DNA of 64,000 nucleotides from Teredinibacter purpureus (GCF_014217335.1 NZ_CP060092.1:1071501-1135500), one strand, 5' to 3'; numbered from the stretch's first letter, positions 19,931 through 28,963 are shown. The notes: generated from the letters alone by a model not told the origin. Made by a program: numbers and translations.

Positions 19931-19947
19931 TTGGCGTTATTTCTGCA
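19931..19947 (+). promoter_or_regulatory. Candidate sigma-54 promoter of urtABCDE
   Basis: TTGGCGTTATTTCTGCA has the required GG-N10-GC spacing and 7 of 10 consensus positions of TGGCAC-N5-TTGC. It lies 66 bp upstream of urtA and downstream of both NtrC-type sites. Confidence 0.5.
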
Positions 19948-20012
19948 TTCAGTCCCTTCGCATAAAGGGTAAGAGTTAAACCTACAACAAGAACTCTGCG
20001 GAGGAGACACAG

Positions 20013-21311
20013 ATGAATAAGTTCATGAAAAAAACCGGTATGGCCTTGGGGGCCGCTGCATTAACGTTAAGCGCATATACCGCGCAGGCAGCAGACACAA
20101 TTAAAGTGGGTGTCTTGCATTCGCTTTCGGGCACCATGGCTATTAGTGAAACCACGTTAAAAGATACTGTTTTAATGATGATAGAAGCACAAAACGCTAA
20201 AGGCGGTTTACTAGGTAAAAAGCTAGAAGCGGTTGTTGTGGATCCAGCGTCAAATTGGCCACTGTTTGCAGAGAAAACAAAAGAGCTACTAGAAAAAGAA
20301 AAAGTAGATGTAATTTTTGGATGTTGGACATCGGTATCGCGTAAATCTGTATTACCCGTTATCGAAGAATTGAATGGTTTACTCTTTTACCCTGTGCAGT
20401 ACGAAGGTGAAGAATCGTCACGAAATGTATTCTACACGGGCGCTGCGCCCAACCAACAGGCCATTCCTGCGGTGGACTACTTAATGAGTAAAGACGGCGG
20501 TGCGGTAAAGCGCTGGGTACTCGAAGGTACGGATTATGTTTACCCTCGTACAACGAATAAAATTCTAGAGCAGTACCTGCTAAGTAAAGGTGTTGCCGCT
20601 GATGATATTTCAATTAACTACACACCGTTTGGTCATTCCGATTGGCAAACACGCGTGTCCGAAATTAAGAAATTTGGCTCAGCAGGCAAGAAAACAGCGG
20701 TTGTATCCACCATCAACGGTGACGCAAACGTACCTTTCTACAAAGAGCTGGGTAATGCCGGTATATCCGCAGAAGATATTCCTGTTGTAGCTTTCTCCGT
20801 TGGTGAAGAAGAGTTATCAGGCTTTGACACTAAGCCATTGGTGGGTCACTTAGCCGCATGGAACTATTTCATGAGCGTTGATGATGAAGCCAACGACGCC
20901 TTCATTGAAGACTGGTTGAAATTTATCGGCGACGACAACCGTGTTACCAACGACCCTATGGAAGCAACCTACATAGGCTTTAAAGCATGGGCGAAAGCCG
21001 TTGAAAAAGCCAAAACGGTTGACGTAGACGCTGTTCGAACGGCCATGTACGGAATACAGGTTTCAAACCTAACCGGTGGTATTGCAGAAGTCTTACCGAA
21101 TCATCACTTCACTAAGCCTGTACTTATTGGTGAAATCCAAGAAGATGGTCAGTTTGAAACAGTATGGTCAACCGATACAGAAGTACCGGGTGACGCATGG
21201 ACAGACTACCTTCCAGAAAGCGCCAAAATTATATCTGATTGGCAGGATTCAAAAATTAATTGTGGTAACTACAACACCGAAACTAAGAAATGTTCTGGTC
21301 AAAATTTCTAA
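20013..21311 (+). CDS. urtA: Urea ABC transporter substrate-binding protein
   Basis: 432 aa with a Sec signal (LTLSAYTAQAA). The family-specific block IKVGVLHSLSGTMAISETTLKD is followed by GGLLGKKLE, FGCWTSVSRKSVLPV and LFYPVQYEGEESS, which set UrtA apart from branched-chain amino-acid binding proteins. Periplasmic urea binding. GGAGGAG precedes the start. Two hairpins follow the gene, as expected when the binding protein is made in excess of the permease. Confidence 0.95.
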   Translation: MNKFMKKTGMALGAAALTLSAYTAQAADTIKVGVLHSLSGTMAISETTLKDTVLMMIEAQNAKGGLLGKKLEAVVVDPASNWPLFAEKTKELLEKEKVDVIFGCWTSVSRKSVLPVIEELNGLLFYPVQYEGEESSRNVFYTGAAPNQQAIPAVDYLMSKDGGAVKRWVLEGTDYVYPRTTNKILEQYLLSKGVAADDISINYTPFGHSDWQTRVSEIKKFGSAGKKTAVVSTINGDANVPFYKELGNAGISAEDIPVVAFSVGEEELSGFDTKPLVGHLAAWNYFMSVDDEANDAFIEDWLKFIGDDNRVTNDPMEATYIGFKAWAKAVEKAKTVDVDAVRTAMYGIQVSNLTGGIAEVLPNHHFTKPVLIGEIQEDGQFETVWSTDTEVPGDAWTDYLPESAKIISDWQDSKINCGNYNTETKKCSGQNF

Positions 21312-21324
21312 ATAATGGCCTATG

Positions 21325-21386
21325 AACCTAGCGCGGTTTGCTAGGTTTTCTCTACTGGCTCCCTGCCTTGAGGGCAAGGAGCCAGT
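21325..21386 (+). promoter_or_regulatory. Two hairpins between urtA and urtB (likely attenuator)
   Basis: The first is AACCTAGC/GCTAGGTT (21325-21347), followed by a short T-rich stretch. The second is ACTGGCTCC/GGAGCCAGT with an inner TGCC/GGCA stem (21354-21386). They probably stabilise the urtA message and partly terminate read-through into the permease genes. Confidence 0.6.
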
Positions 21387-21454
21387 ATTTTGGTATCTAT
21401 GCGCATGGTGCAATGCAATAGATTTCATGAGCCAAACAATTTCGCGGAAAAAAA

Positions 21455-23128
21455 ATGAAAACTAAAACCATAACCGCCTATTTGTTGTTTGCTTCAGTTT
21501 TAATCTTTGGAAACTCCACTTTTGCCGTTACGGCCGAAAGCCCAGTATCTGAAGTATTACCCGAAGTCCAAGAACAACACCCTACATACGATGCTTTACT
21601 TGGTGATCTAAATGCGAAGTCATTTAAAGCAAAAATAAACGTCGTTGAACAGCTCTCTACCATTCGTGACCCTCGCGTTCTACCAACGTTAAAGCTAATG
21701 CTCGACGGCGCACTCTATTACCGCAAAAGCGACAAAATGATTGTGACAGTCGAGAAAGTCGACGGCGGTCTCGCATTAACGAGCGTGTTAACACAAGAAC
21801 CTATTGGCACAGTGGGAAAGCGCGACGCTAAAAAAATTACGATTAATAATCAATTGCGTAATACCCTGCGTACAGCAGTGGCAATTTTAGAGCTGAGTGC
21901 CGAAGACCGCGCTATGCGGCTAGCATCCGCCCGCAATTTAATAAAATCTCCAGACGATAACCTTCGTTCATTTCTCGCCGAAGCCGCTAAAAAAGAAACC
22001 AGCGAAGGCGTTAGGCATTTATTACACGTTGCCATTGCACGCATTGACATAAAATCAGACGACCGAGCGCTACGCTTAGCTGCTGTTGAAAAACTGGGTA
22101 CAGCTGTAGAGCCAGAAGCGGTCTCAGTATTAAGGCAATTGGTTGAAAAAAACGACGCGGGGGAGTATTTAGAAACCGATAGCGGCCTAGTGGCAATAGC
22201 AGAACAAAAATTAAAAGTTGTGGAGACCAAACTTGGCGTCTACAAATTCACCGAAAATTTATTATTCGGGCTAAGTCTGGGTTCAGTCTTATTGCTCGCT
22301 GCCATTGGCTTAGCGATAACCTTTGGAGTGATGGGTGTGATCAATATGGCGCACGGCGAAATGATAATGCTCGGCGCCTACACCACCTTTGCAATACAGC
22401 AACTATTCCCAGAACTTATACACATATCCTTATTGCTGGCGATACCGGCGGCCTTTTTAGTCTCTGGAAGCGTCGGAGTACTAATTGAGCGGTTAGTCAT
22501 TCGTCACCTGTATGGTCGGCCGTTAGATACGCTGCTAGCAACGTTCGGAATTAGCTTAGTGTTACAGCAAGCCGTGCGAACGTACCGTGCCAATAATGTG
22601 CCCGTGATTACGCCAGAGTGGTTGAGTGGCTCTTGGATGATTAACGGCGCAATGTCCGTTACGGTTAACCGAATTTATATCTTACTGTTCGCGCTTTTTG
22701 TACTGGGAATGCTGGCCTTATTACTGCGTAAAACCCTCGTGGGTTTGCAAATGCGGGCCGTTACGCAAAACAGGGCAATGGCAAACTCAATGGGCATTCG
22801 CTCAAACTGGGTAGACGCCCTAACGTTCGGGCTAGGCTCGGGTATTGCGGGTATCGCCGGTGTAGCGTTAAGCCAAATTACAAATGTTGGCCCGAACCTA
22901 GGGCAAAGCTATATTATCGATTCGTTTATGGTTGTTGTTTTTGGCGGTGTGGGTAACTTAATGGGTACCTTTATAGGCGCCATGAGTTTAGGTGTAGCGA
23001 ATAAATTTTTAGAGCCTGTAACGGGCGCGGTAATCGGCAAAATTATAGTGCTGGTTTTTATTATTTTATTTATTCAATGGAGACCAAGAGGGCTATTTGC
23101 CCTTAAAGGTCGCTTTGTGGAGGATTGA
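21455..23128 (+). CDS. urtB: Urea ABC transporter permease UrtB
   Basis: 557 aa: a signal peptide and about 250-residue soluble N-terminal region with HEAT-like helices, then a LivH-type permease (from about residue 265) with about eight membrane segments, including GVMGVINMAHGEMIMLGAY and the EAA-like loop around DSFMVVVFGGVGNLMGTFIGA. The long N-terminal extension is normal for proteobacterial UrtB. It ends 2 bp before the urtC ATG. Confidence 0.94.
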   Translation: MKTKTITAYLLFASVLIFGNSTFAVTAESPVSEVLPEVQEQHPTYDALLGDLNAKSFKAKINVVEQLSTIRDPRVLPTLKLMLDGALYYRKSDKMIVTVEKVDGGLALTSVLTQEPIGTVGKRDAKKITINNQLRNTLRTAVAILELSAEDRAMRLASARNLIKSPDDNLRSFLAEAAKKETSEGVRHLLHVAIARIDIKSDDRALRLAAVEKLGTAVEPEAVSVLRQLVEKNDAGEYLETDSGLVAIAEQKLKVVETKLGVYKFTENLLFGLSLGSVLLLAAIGLAITFGVMGVINMAHGEMIMLGAYTTFAIQQLFPELIHISLLLAIPAAFLVSGSVGVLIERLVIRHLYGRPLDTLLATFGISLVLQQAVRTYRANNVPVITPEWLSGSWMINGAMSVTVNRIYILLFALFVLGMLALLLRKTLVGLQMRAVTQNRAMANSMGIRSNWVDALTFGLGSGIAGIAGVALSQITNVGPNLGQSYIIDSFMVVVFGGVGNLMGTFIGAMSLGVANKFLEPVTGAVIGKIIVLVFIILFIQWRPRGLFALKGRFVED

Positions 23129-23130
23129 TT

Positions 23131-24303
23131 ATGTTGAAACATTCCATTCTCTACACCTTAATCATGAACGACAAAGTCGGCCGCTACCTACTCGCCGCAA
23201 TAGTGGCAATGGCCATTGTTGTGCCTATTCTAAATTTAGTTATGCCGGAAGGTTCGTTTTTTCACGTACCCACCTATACCGTTAGCCTACTTGGAAAATA
23301 TTTATGCTACGCGTTATTAGCACTAGCACTCGATTTGGTGTGGGGCTATTGCGGCATTCTTAGCTTAGGCCACGGCGCATTTTTTGCGTTAGGTGGCTAT
23401 GCCATGGGCATGTACCTTATGCGCCAAATTGGCGACCGTGGCGTGTACGGTAACCCGCTACTGCCCGATTTTATGGTGTTCTTAAACTGGGAAGAATTAC
23501 CGTGGTTTTGGCAAGGGTTCGATAGCTTTGGCTTTGCCATGGTAATGGTGCTTTTTGTACCCGGTTTGCTTGCGTTTGTTTTTGGCTGGTTAGCTTTCCG
23601 CTCGCGAGTAACCGGTGTTTACCTATCAATCATTACGCAAGCGCTTACGTACGCTTTGTGGCAGGCGTTCCTACTTAACGACTTCGGTTTCGGAGGCAAC
23701 AATGGCTTTACCGATTTCAAAGAAATTGTAAGCTTTGACGTTCAGTCCGATGGCACTCGTATTGTGTTGTTTATGTTATCGGCATTTTTCGTAGTCGCGG
23801 CGTATCTCCTTAGCCGGTATATCACAACCTCTAAGTTTGGTCGGGTGTTAGTGTCCATTCGTGACGCCGAAAGCCGGTCGCGGTTTTTAGGCTATCGCGT
23901 TGAGCACTACAAACTGTTTGTGTTCATTATCTCGGCCATGTTAGCGGGCATTGCCGGCGCACTATTTGTACCGCAAGTGGGCATTATCAATCCAGGCGAA
24001 TTTCACCCGCTAAACTCTATCGAAATTGTTATTTGGGTTGCCTTGGGTGGCAGGGGAACGCTCTACGGCGCCATTATTGGAGCGTTAGCGGTTAACTACG
24101 CAAAAACGTATTTTACCGGCGCCTTCCCAGAAATTTGGCTCTTTATGTTAGGTGGTTTGTTCGTAATTGCGACAACCTATTTACCGCGCGGTATTGTGGG
24201 TGTAGCCGAAGATTTAATTGCAAAACATCGTGGTAGAAAAACAACGGCAGAGCCTAAGCCGAGAGACGACAACGACACACCCATTTCGGAGGGTAAAGCA
24301 TGA
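23131..24303 (+). CDS. urtC: Urea ABC transporter permease UrtC
   Basis: 390 aa from the ATG at 23131, with GGAGGA about 7 nt upstream; the frame also holds a TTG at 23125 overlapping the urtB stop. LivM-type permease with about nine membrane segments; conserved CGILSLGHGAFFALGGYAMG and IWVALGGRGTLYGAIIGAL. Stop and urtD start overlap by 4 bp. Confidence 0.94.
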   Translation: MLKHSILYTLIMNDKVGRYLLAAIVAMAIVVPILNLVMPEGSFFHVPTYTVSLLGKYLCYALLALALDLVWGYCGILSLGHGAFFALGGYAMGMYLMRQIGDRGVYGNPLLPDFMVFLNWEELPWFWQGFDSFGFAMVMVLFVPGLLAFVFGWLAFRSRVTGVYLSIITQALTYALWQAFLLNDFGFGGNNGFTDFKEIVSFDVQSDGTRIVLFMLSAFFVVAAYLLSRYITTSKFGRVLVSIRDAESRSRFLGYRVEHYKLFVFIISAMLAGIAGALFVPQVGIINPGEFHPLNSIEIVIWVALGGRGTLYGAIIGALAVNYAKTYFTGAFPEIWLFMLGGLFVIATTYLPRGIVGVAEDLIAKHRGRKTTAEPKPRDDNDTPISEGKA

Positions 24304-25076
24304 GTAAAATTGATTTACCTAACAATGCGTCGCCGAAAATACGCAGTATTTTATACTTAAACGGTGTAACGAAATCGTTTGACGGTTTTAAAGCGATTAA
24401 TAATTTATCCATCGATATTGCACCCGGTGAATTACGGGCCATTATCGGCCCGAACGGAGCGGGTAAAAGTACCATGATGGATATTATCACTGGCAAAACG
24501 AAACCTGATGAAGGTGAGGTACGCTTTAAAGATAATATCGATCTCACCCGCTATGACGAAGCCGATATTGCCAATATGGGCATAGGCCGAAAATTTCAAA
24601 AGCCCACCGTAATCGAAAGTCTAAGCGTATGGGATAACCTAGAACTTGCGTTAGCGGGCAATCGAGGCATTTGGCAAACGCTTTTTAATACCCTAAAGCC
24701 AGAGCAAGCAGATCGTATTGAAGAGGTTATGGTACTAATTGGGCTAGCCGAAAAAAAATACGATGATGCAGCGAATCTATCCCACGGCCAAAAGCAGTGG
24801 TTAGAAATTGGCATGCTCTTTATACAAGAGCCGGAAGTGCTACTCGTTGATGAACCTGCCGGCGGCATGACCGATTACGAAACCATGGAAACCGCCCGCC
24901 TGCTAAAAGATATCGCCAAAAGCCATTCGGTCGTTGTGGTGGAACACGATATGGATTTTGTGCGTGCGTTAGACAGTCGCGTTACCGTATTGCACGAAGG
25001 CAGTGTGTTAGCCGAAGGCAGTTTGGAAAAAGTGTCTGCTGACCCGCGTGTGATCGAAGTGTATTTGGGGCGATAA
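24300..25076 (+). CDS. urtD: Urea ABC transporter ATPase UrtD
   Basis: 258 aa ABC ATPase of the LivG type: Walker A GPNGAGKST, Q-loop region FQKPTVIESLSVWDNLELAL, signature LSHGQKQW, Walker B VLLVDEPAGGM, and switch His (VVVEHDMDFV). The long signature-distal FQKPTV-ESL sequence is typical of UrtD. Confidence 0.94.
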   Translation: MSKIDLPNNASPKIRSILYLNGVTKSFDGFKAINNLSIDIAPGELRAIIGPNGAGKSTMMDIITGKTKPDEGEVRFKDNIDLTRYDEADIANMGIGRKFQKPTVIESLSVWDNLELALAGNRGIWQTLFNTLKPEQADRIEEVMVLIGLAEKKYDDAANLSHGQKQWLEIGMLFIQEPEVLLVDEPAGGMTDYETMETARLLKDIAKSHSVVVVEHDMDFVRALDSRVTVLHEGSVLAEGSLEKVSADPRVIEVYLGR

Positions 25077-25104
25077 CCCTTACATTTATGCGGGTACGCA
25101 ATGC

Positions 25105-25172
25105 GCAAGCCGCGCGGTGTTAATCAATTTCTGTAAACGGATTTAAAGATAATCGAATAAAACGCGGCTTGC
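25105..25172 (+). promoter_or_regulatory. Inverted repeat in the urtD-urtE gap
   Basis: GCAAGCCGCG (25105-25114) and CGCGGCTTGC (25163-25172) are perfect 10-bp complements 48 nt apart. Together with the next hairpin they fill the unusually long 255-bp gap between two genes that normally abut. Confidence 0.5.
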
Positions 25173-25183
25173 CATAGCCATCA

Positions 25184-25225
25184 TTATTGTTGCAACTAAA
25201 GGAGAGTCTTTGCCGGCAACAATAA
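25184..25225 (+). promoter_or_regulatory. Hairpin in the urtD-urtE gap
   Basis: TTATTGTTGC (25184-25193) and GCAACAATAA (25216-25225) are perfect 10-bp arms around a 22-nt loop. There is no T-run, so processing, stability or a regulator site is likelier than termination. Confidence 0.5.
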
Positions 25226-25331
25226 AATTTAACCGTAAGTGTTTGCGCGCATAACCAAACGCTTAAGGGTACATAAATGAATAGCCAGCTTGGGTGTTCG
25301 TAACGGTACCGTAGAAAAAAAGAGAATAGCC

Positions 25332-26027
25332 ATGCTAAAGGCACAGAATATAGATTTGTTTTACGGGGCTAGCCAAGCGTTAACCGACGTTAGCTTAGAG
25401 GCAAAAAAAGGTGAGATTACCTGCATACTAGGGCGCAACGGTGTAGGTAAAAGTAGTTTAATGCAAGCCGTTACGGGGCGGCACCCCGTAAGCGACGGAA
25501 GCGTCTATTGGAATGACCAGAACATAACCCAGCTAACTGCCGCCGATCGCGCGCGATTAGGTATTGCGTATGTGCCACAAGGCCGGCAAATATTTTCACA
25601 ATTAACGGTAATGGAAAATCTAAAAACAGGGTTCGCGGCACTACCGCGCTCACAACGTAAAGTGAAAGACGAAATATTTGACCTGTTTCCAGTATTGCGA
25701 AAAATGATGCGCCGCCGCGGAGGCGACCTATCGGGCGGCCAACAGCAGCAACTATCGATAGCGCGCGCACTGGTAATGCAGCCCAACCTGTTGATACTAG
25801 ATGAACCCACAGAAGGCATACAGCCGTCCATTATCAAAGATATTCATAAAGTTATTACTATTTTGCGGCAGCAAGGCGAAATGGCCATTATCTTAGTGGA
25901 ACAGTATTTCGAATTCGCTCGCGATCTAGGCGACAAATATTCTGTAATGGACCGTGGAGTGGTTACGCTCTCCGGCGATATCGCTACAATGAACGAACAA
26001 GATGTACGCAAATACCTAACGGTCTAA
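25332..26027 (+). CDS. urtE: Urea ABC transporter ATPase UrtE
   Basis: 231 aa from the ATG at 25332; a 14-residue upstream extension in frame (from 25290) is not family-like. LivF-type ATPase: Walker A GRNGVGKSS, signature DLSGGQQQQL, Walker B LLILDEPTEGIQPSII, and VEQYFEFA in place of the usual switch-His stretch, which is normal for UrtE. Last gene of the transporter, with a terminator 22 bp after the stop. Confidence 0.94.
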   Translation: MLKAQNIDLFYGASQALTDVSLEAKKGEITCILGRNGVGKSSLMQAVTGRHPVSDGSVYWNDQNITQLTAADRARLGIAYVPQGRQIFSQLTVMENLKTGFAALPRSQRKVKDEIFDLFPVLRKMMRRRGGDLSGGQQQQLSIARALVMQPNLLILDEPTEGIQPSIIKDIHKVITILRQQGEMAIILVEQYFEFARDLGDKYSVMDRGVVTLSGDIATMNEQDVRKYLTV

Positions 26028-26049
26028 CCCTCCCTTCTTACGCCCTTCC

Positions 26050-26081
26050 AAAAAAGCACAGTTTACGGGCTGTGTTTTTTT
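26050..26081 (+). terminator. Intrinsic terminator after urtE
   Basis: A-run, GCACAG, 8-nt loop, CTGTGT, seven T. The A and T runs extend the stem, so it could work in both directions. Confidence 0.85.
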
Positions 26082-26171
26082 AAATAGATAACTCGCGAAA
26101 CGACAATCGGAATAAGGAAAGTAAAGCCTCGCGTAAAATATTGGATGTAAATTCAGAGTTTGCCGTGGGTG

Positions 26172-26594
26172 TCAATTAAAGCTCGGCCACATCTTGTTTT
26201 TCCAGCTATTGACTATACTATCGCGTTGAGCTAAAAAATCTTCAGAAAAAGCGGGAATATCCCAAGCTGCCTTCTCAAGCTTCTTGGTATGTTGGGTGAA
26301 CTTCCAGTTTATTAAAATTAAACCTATCATCACAACGGTTTCTTTAGAGCTGGCTATATCGTTGAATGCACAATAGCCAAATAATACGATTGCACCAAGA
26401 CCGCCCAACATAACGGGATACACTAGTATCATTTGCCAAGTCGCAAGACGTTTAAATGCTTCTATATTCTCTGTGGTGGCAATAATGCTAACGTCAGTTA
26501 AGAATGCTTTTAATTTCATTGCTCCCCACACGGAAAAAATTATATAGATCAATACCAGTGCGAAAAATAAAATATAGAACGTAATAAGTTGCAT
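26172..26594 (-). CDS. Unknown small membrane protein
   Basis: 140 aa with an N-terminal membrane segment (about 3-25) and two more (about 55-75 and 85-97), then a soluble, charged C-terminus ending WKNKMWPSF. I do not recognise the family. It is the last intact gene before the degraded DNA that borders the cassette array, and is on the opposite strand to both flanks. The base composition is already more AT-rich than the urt genes. Confidence 0.6.
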   Translation of the reverse strand: MQLITFYILFFALVLIYIIFSVWGAMKLKAFLTDVSIIATTENIEAFKRLATWQMILVYPVMLGGLGAIVLFGYCAFNDIASSKETVVMIGLILINWKFTQHTKKLEKAAWDIPAFSEDFLAQRDSIVNSWKNKMWPSFN

Positions 26595-26723
26595 TTATAC
26601 TTCCTTGTGCCGAATTGATAATGTGTCAATAGATCCCGATAAAATGCACTACTGAATGATACCTAGTGATAAAATCGCTTAGTTAAAGAGCTTATTATGT
26701 TGGTAATAAAGTTACCGATAACT

Positions 26724-27104
26724 TTATGCCAGTTGCGCCAATATTTTTTGAATATGTACTTCAGTCGTATCAAGGATTTGAACACCGAGAATATCATTAT
26801 CTTGTAATAGTAGCGGGAGTTCTGTATCGCCAAGAACAAGTCCTTGGATATTGTATGCACGCTTCATTTTTCCAGCAATGGCAATAATTTCTACTTTCGT
26901 TTCATCTCAAATAACACCTTTTACACGTTCTCCCATATATTTAGCGTGTATGTAGTTCTGGTCGCTCACGTCAGGCGTAACCACTTGAATGCCATGCTGA
27001 GAAAAAACTGGGTTGTAAACATTACCTTGCATTGTGAATGTAGTCCTCACTAAATCGACACAATGGAAACCATATTCTAGTACTTTTTCGCACGAGCCTT
27101 CCAC
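26724..27104 (-). pseudogene. Aspartate/glutamate racemase family, broken remnant
   Basis: In one minus-strand frame the translation gives LVRTTFTMQGNVYNPVF, HGIQVVTPD, YMGERVKGVI, then a TGA at 26907-26909, then in the same frame GLVLGDTELPLLLQ and GVQILDTTEVHI. FTM-x-G, VVTPD and GxTELPLLL are hallmarks of the Asp/Glu racemase (RacD) family. The catalytic Cys of GCTELP is Asp here, the N-terminal third is missing and the frame is interrupted, so it is inactive. Flanking 27,105-27,390 holds no gene that I can support. Confidence 0.75.
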
Positions 27105-27390
27105 TATACTTTATAGCGGTCCCCTTATGTTTTTCTACAGGCTCGTTAAGTGTAAAATAATCGGACACCCATGTTAACGGTCAAAAAGCGTGGTATTTAC
27201 CACATAAGGTGATGTGTAAACTTGGTTTAGAGTACAAAGTGGTATTAGGCTTAAACGCGCCCTCAATTCACGAACTTTGACGTCGTACTGACATATATCC
27301 ACGCTGTATAAATACTATTGCTATATGCCTAGATTTAGGTATATAAGTATAAATGTTGTGGAAATGCGTCTTAACGACATTGAATAAACT
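27105..27390. other. AT-rich junction DNA before the cassette array
   Basis: About 285 bp with no supportable gene; one plus-strand open stretch (about 27,155-27,280) encodes roughly 40 residues beginning after a stop and is unrecognised. It should be the attI/integrase side of the array, but no integrase frame is seen on either strand. Confidence 0.5.
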
Positions 27391-27397
27391 GTTAAGT
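27370..27397 (+). other. Relic core site at the array start (possible attI remnant)
   Basis: GTTAAGT at 27391-27397 fits the GTTRRRY core consensus exactly, and CTTAAC (27370-27375) is its inverse 15 bp before. The spacing is too short for an attC, so a simple attI-type site or a decayed end is more likely. Confidence 0.35.
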
Positions 27398-27417
27398 GCA
27401 AAGGGAGTTTGTGATAA

Positions 27418-27873
27418 TTGAAAAATATCGCTATTACAATCGGGATTCTATGCGCTTTTGTTCTATATATTGCTTCCTCGTCACCTGATGATCTAGTCAT
27501 TGATCAAGAAGGAAATATAGTTGGTGCATTTAATCATGTTCGAGAAGCCGCTCAAGGAAAATCATTTTGGGAAGATCAATTAAAGTTTGCTGAGTCAGAA
27601 CTCTAGTGGGAAATGGATGAACCCAGACGAATGGCACAACTTGATCGCGAGATGGATGAAATACTCGATGAAGCAGATGAATCAATGGAAGAGTTTTACC
27701 GTGATTATCCAGAAATGAGGCCTTCTAAAGCTGAGCTACAGGCTGAAGCATTAAGAGATAGGGCTGATGAAATCGAGCAAATGGAGTTAGTTAAAGAACT
27801 TGAACAAATGCGTAGAGAAAGAATCTCTGAGCTAAGAAAAATAATCCCATTAATAAGATCAAAGGCATTTTAA
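27418..27873 (+). pseudogene. Cassette 1: unknown protein, interrupted by an amber codon
   Basis: The two halves are in the same frame, separated only by TAG at 27604-27606. The first half (TTG start at 27418) has an N-terminal membrane or signal segment (AITIGILCAFVLYIASS); the second is a charged helix with coiled-coil character (EQMELVKELEQMRRERISEL). Read through, the product would be 151 aa. TAG may derive from CAG by one substitution. The second half could be made separately from the ATG at 27613. Family not recognised. Confidence 0.6.
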
Positions 27874-27882
27874 CGTGGCGGC

Positions 27883-27986
27883 ACTTAACAAGTGGCTGCA
27901 ACCGACCGCAAAAACTGTCACTTGTTTTGCCAAAAAGCCGGCAAAACAACCGCCATTTTTTGCGGCGGCTGAGCCAGGCGTTAGGA
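27883..27986 (+). repeat. attC 1
   Basis: 104 bp; R'' ACTTAAC, R' GTTAGGA. First full attC of the array, with a distinctive CTTGTTTTGCC/GGCAAAACAA inner stem not shared with others. Confidence 0.88.
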
Positions 27987-27993
27987 GCAAACC

Positions 27994-28497
27994 ATGAGCA
28001 AATATATTCTATATGTATTTTTCCTTTCTTTGAGTGGCTTTGCTTCTTGTGATGAATTGATCTGGGATGTGTTTGTGCATAAGAAGGCATTCGTCGGAAC
28101 AGCGACAATAAGGAATACTGAAAGAGGGGTTCATATATCTAAAATAATGGATCGCGTTCCAAGTGGAATAATCATTAAAGGTGTCTCCGTTAATTTATAC
28201 AACGAAAATCGAGAATTGCCGTTACATAGCGAGATAATTAAGTATTTGAGTTTACACTTTCCCAGCGAGCTGAAAGAAGCATTGAATGCATCAGGTAATA
28301 TGCATAACCCGACTTTAGAGCCATTGAGGGAGCCGCTATCTCAGGCAATTGCAGAATCAACATCAGTTAAGCCATTGCTTACTATCTTGGCTGCCGAAGG
28401 TTACAGAGTTAAAAAGGTACACTTTGACAAACTCCGAATAATGGAGAAAAGGTTAATTCAGGCGGGGGTATATATAGCAATTGAAAAAATCTCCTAA
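27994..28497 (+). CDS. Cassette 2: unknown exported protein
   Basis: 167 aa, ATG 7 bp after the R' box. The N-terminal signal peptide (YILYVFFLSLSGFASC) could end at a Cys, so a lipoprotein is possible, though the lipobox is weak. The rest is soluble, with a helical middle (SELKEALNAS) and a basic C-terminus. Stop TAA is supplied by the attC R'' box. Family not recognised. Confidence 0.65.
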   Translation: MSKYILYVFFLSLSGFASCDELIWDVFVHKKAFVGTATIRNTERGVHISKIMDRVPSGIIIKGVSVNLYNENRELPLHSEIIKYLSLHFPSELKEALNASGNMHNPTLEPLREPLSQAIAESTSVKPLLTILAAEGYRVKKVHFDKLRIMEKRLIQAGVYIAIEKIS

Positions 28498-28596
28498 CAA
28501 GGCCAGTCAATCTGACCTCCGTAAATCGTCTTCTTTTTTGCAAAAACACGCAAAAAAGCAGCCAATTAACTCCGGCAGTTGCTGGCGGCGTTATGC
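28492..28596 (+). repeat. attC 2 (105-bp subfamily A)
   Basis: 105 bp, ending GTTATGC. Contains CCAGTCAATCTGACCTCCG, shared almost unchanged with attC 12, 29 and 45. Confidence 0.92.
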
Positions 28597-28609
28597 AAAA
28601 GGAGTTGAG

Positions 28610-28963
28610 ATGAGTTTTTTCGGTAAGGCCGATCAAGAATTCGATGTTAAATTCATATTTGATCACTTAAGAAATATAGGTATTTGCGTAGCTATTGCAC
28701 TGTCAGCGAAATCTATATTTGAAAATCATACTAATGAACAGTTATTGGAGTTCGTTGCTTTTCCAGTGCTTACTAGTTATCTGTTGGCTATTGCATCTGG
28801 TTTGCTTCTAACGCTAAATCTAACTCAGGTCGTATATTTACTTGCGGGTAAGCTAAATAACAAATCTAGAATGTCGTGGGTGAATGCTTTGGTATTAATA
28901 ATTTTTTTAGTGCCAATATACTTTGCTACATTGGCATTGTTTTGGGCCCGCTTTTTTGCATAA
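28610..28963 (+). CDS. Cassette 3: unknown membrane protein
   Basis: 117 aa from the ATG at 28610, which follows GGAG and lies just after the R' box; the frame extends upstream through attC 2 but that part is not coding-like. A soluble N-terminal 25 residues is followed by about three membrane segments (last: ALVLIIFLVPIYFATLALFW). Stop is the TAA of attC 3. Function unknown. Confidence 0.65.
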   Translation: MSFFGKADQEFDVKFIFDHLRNIGICVAIALSAKSIFENHTNEQLLEFVAFPVLTSYLLAIASGLLLTLNLTQVVYLLAGKLNNKSRMSWVNALVLIIFLVPIYFATLALFWARFFA

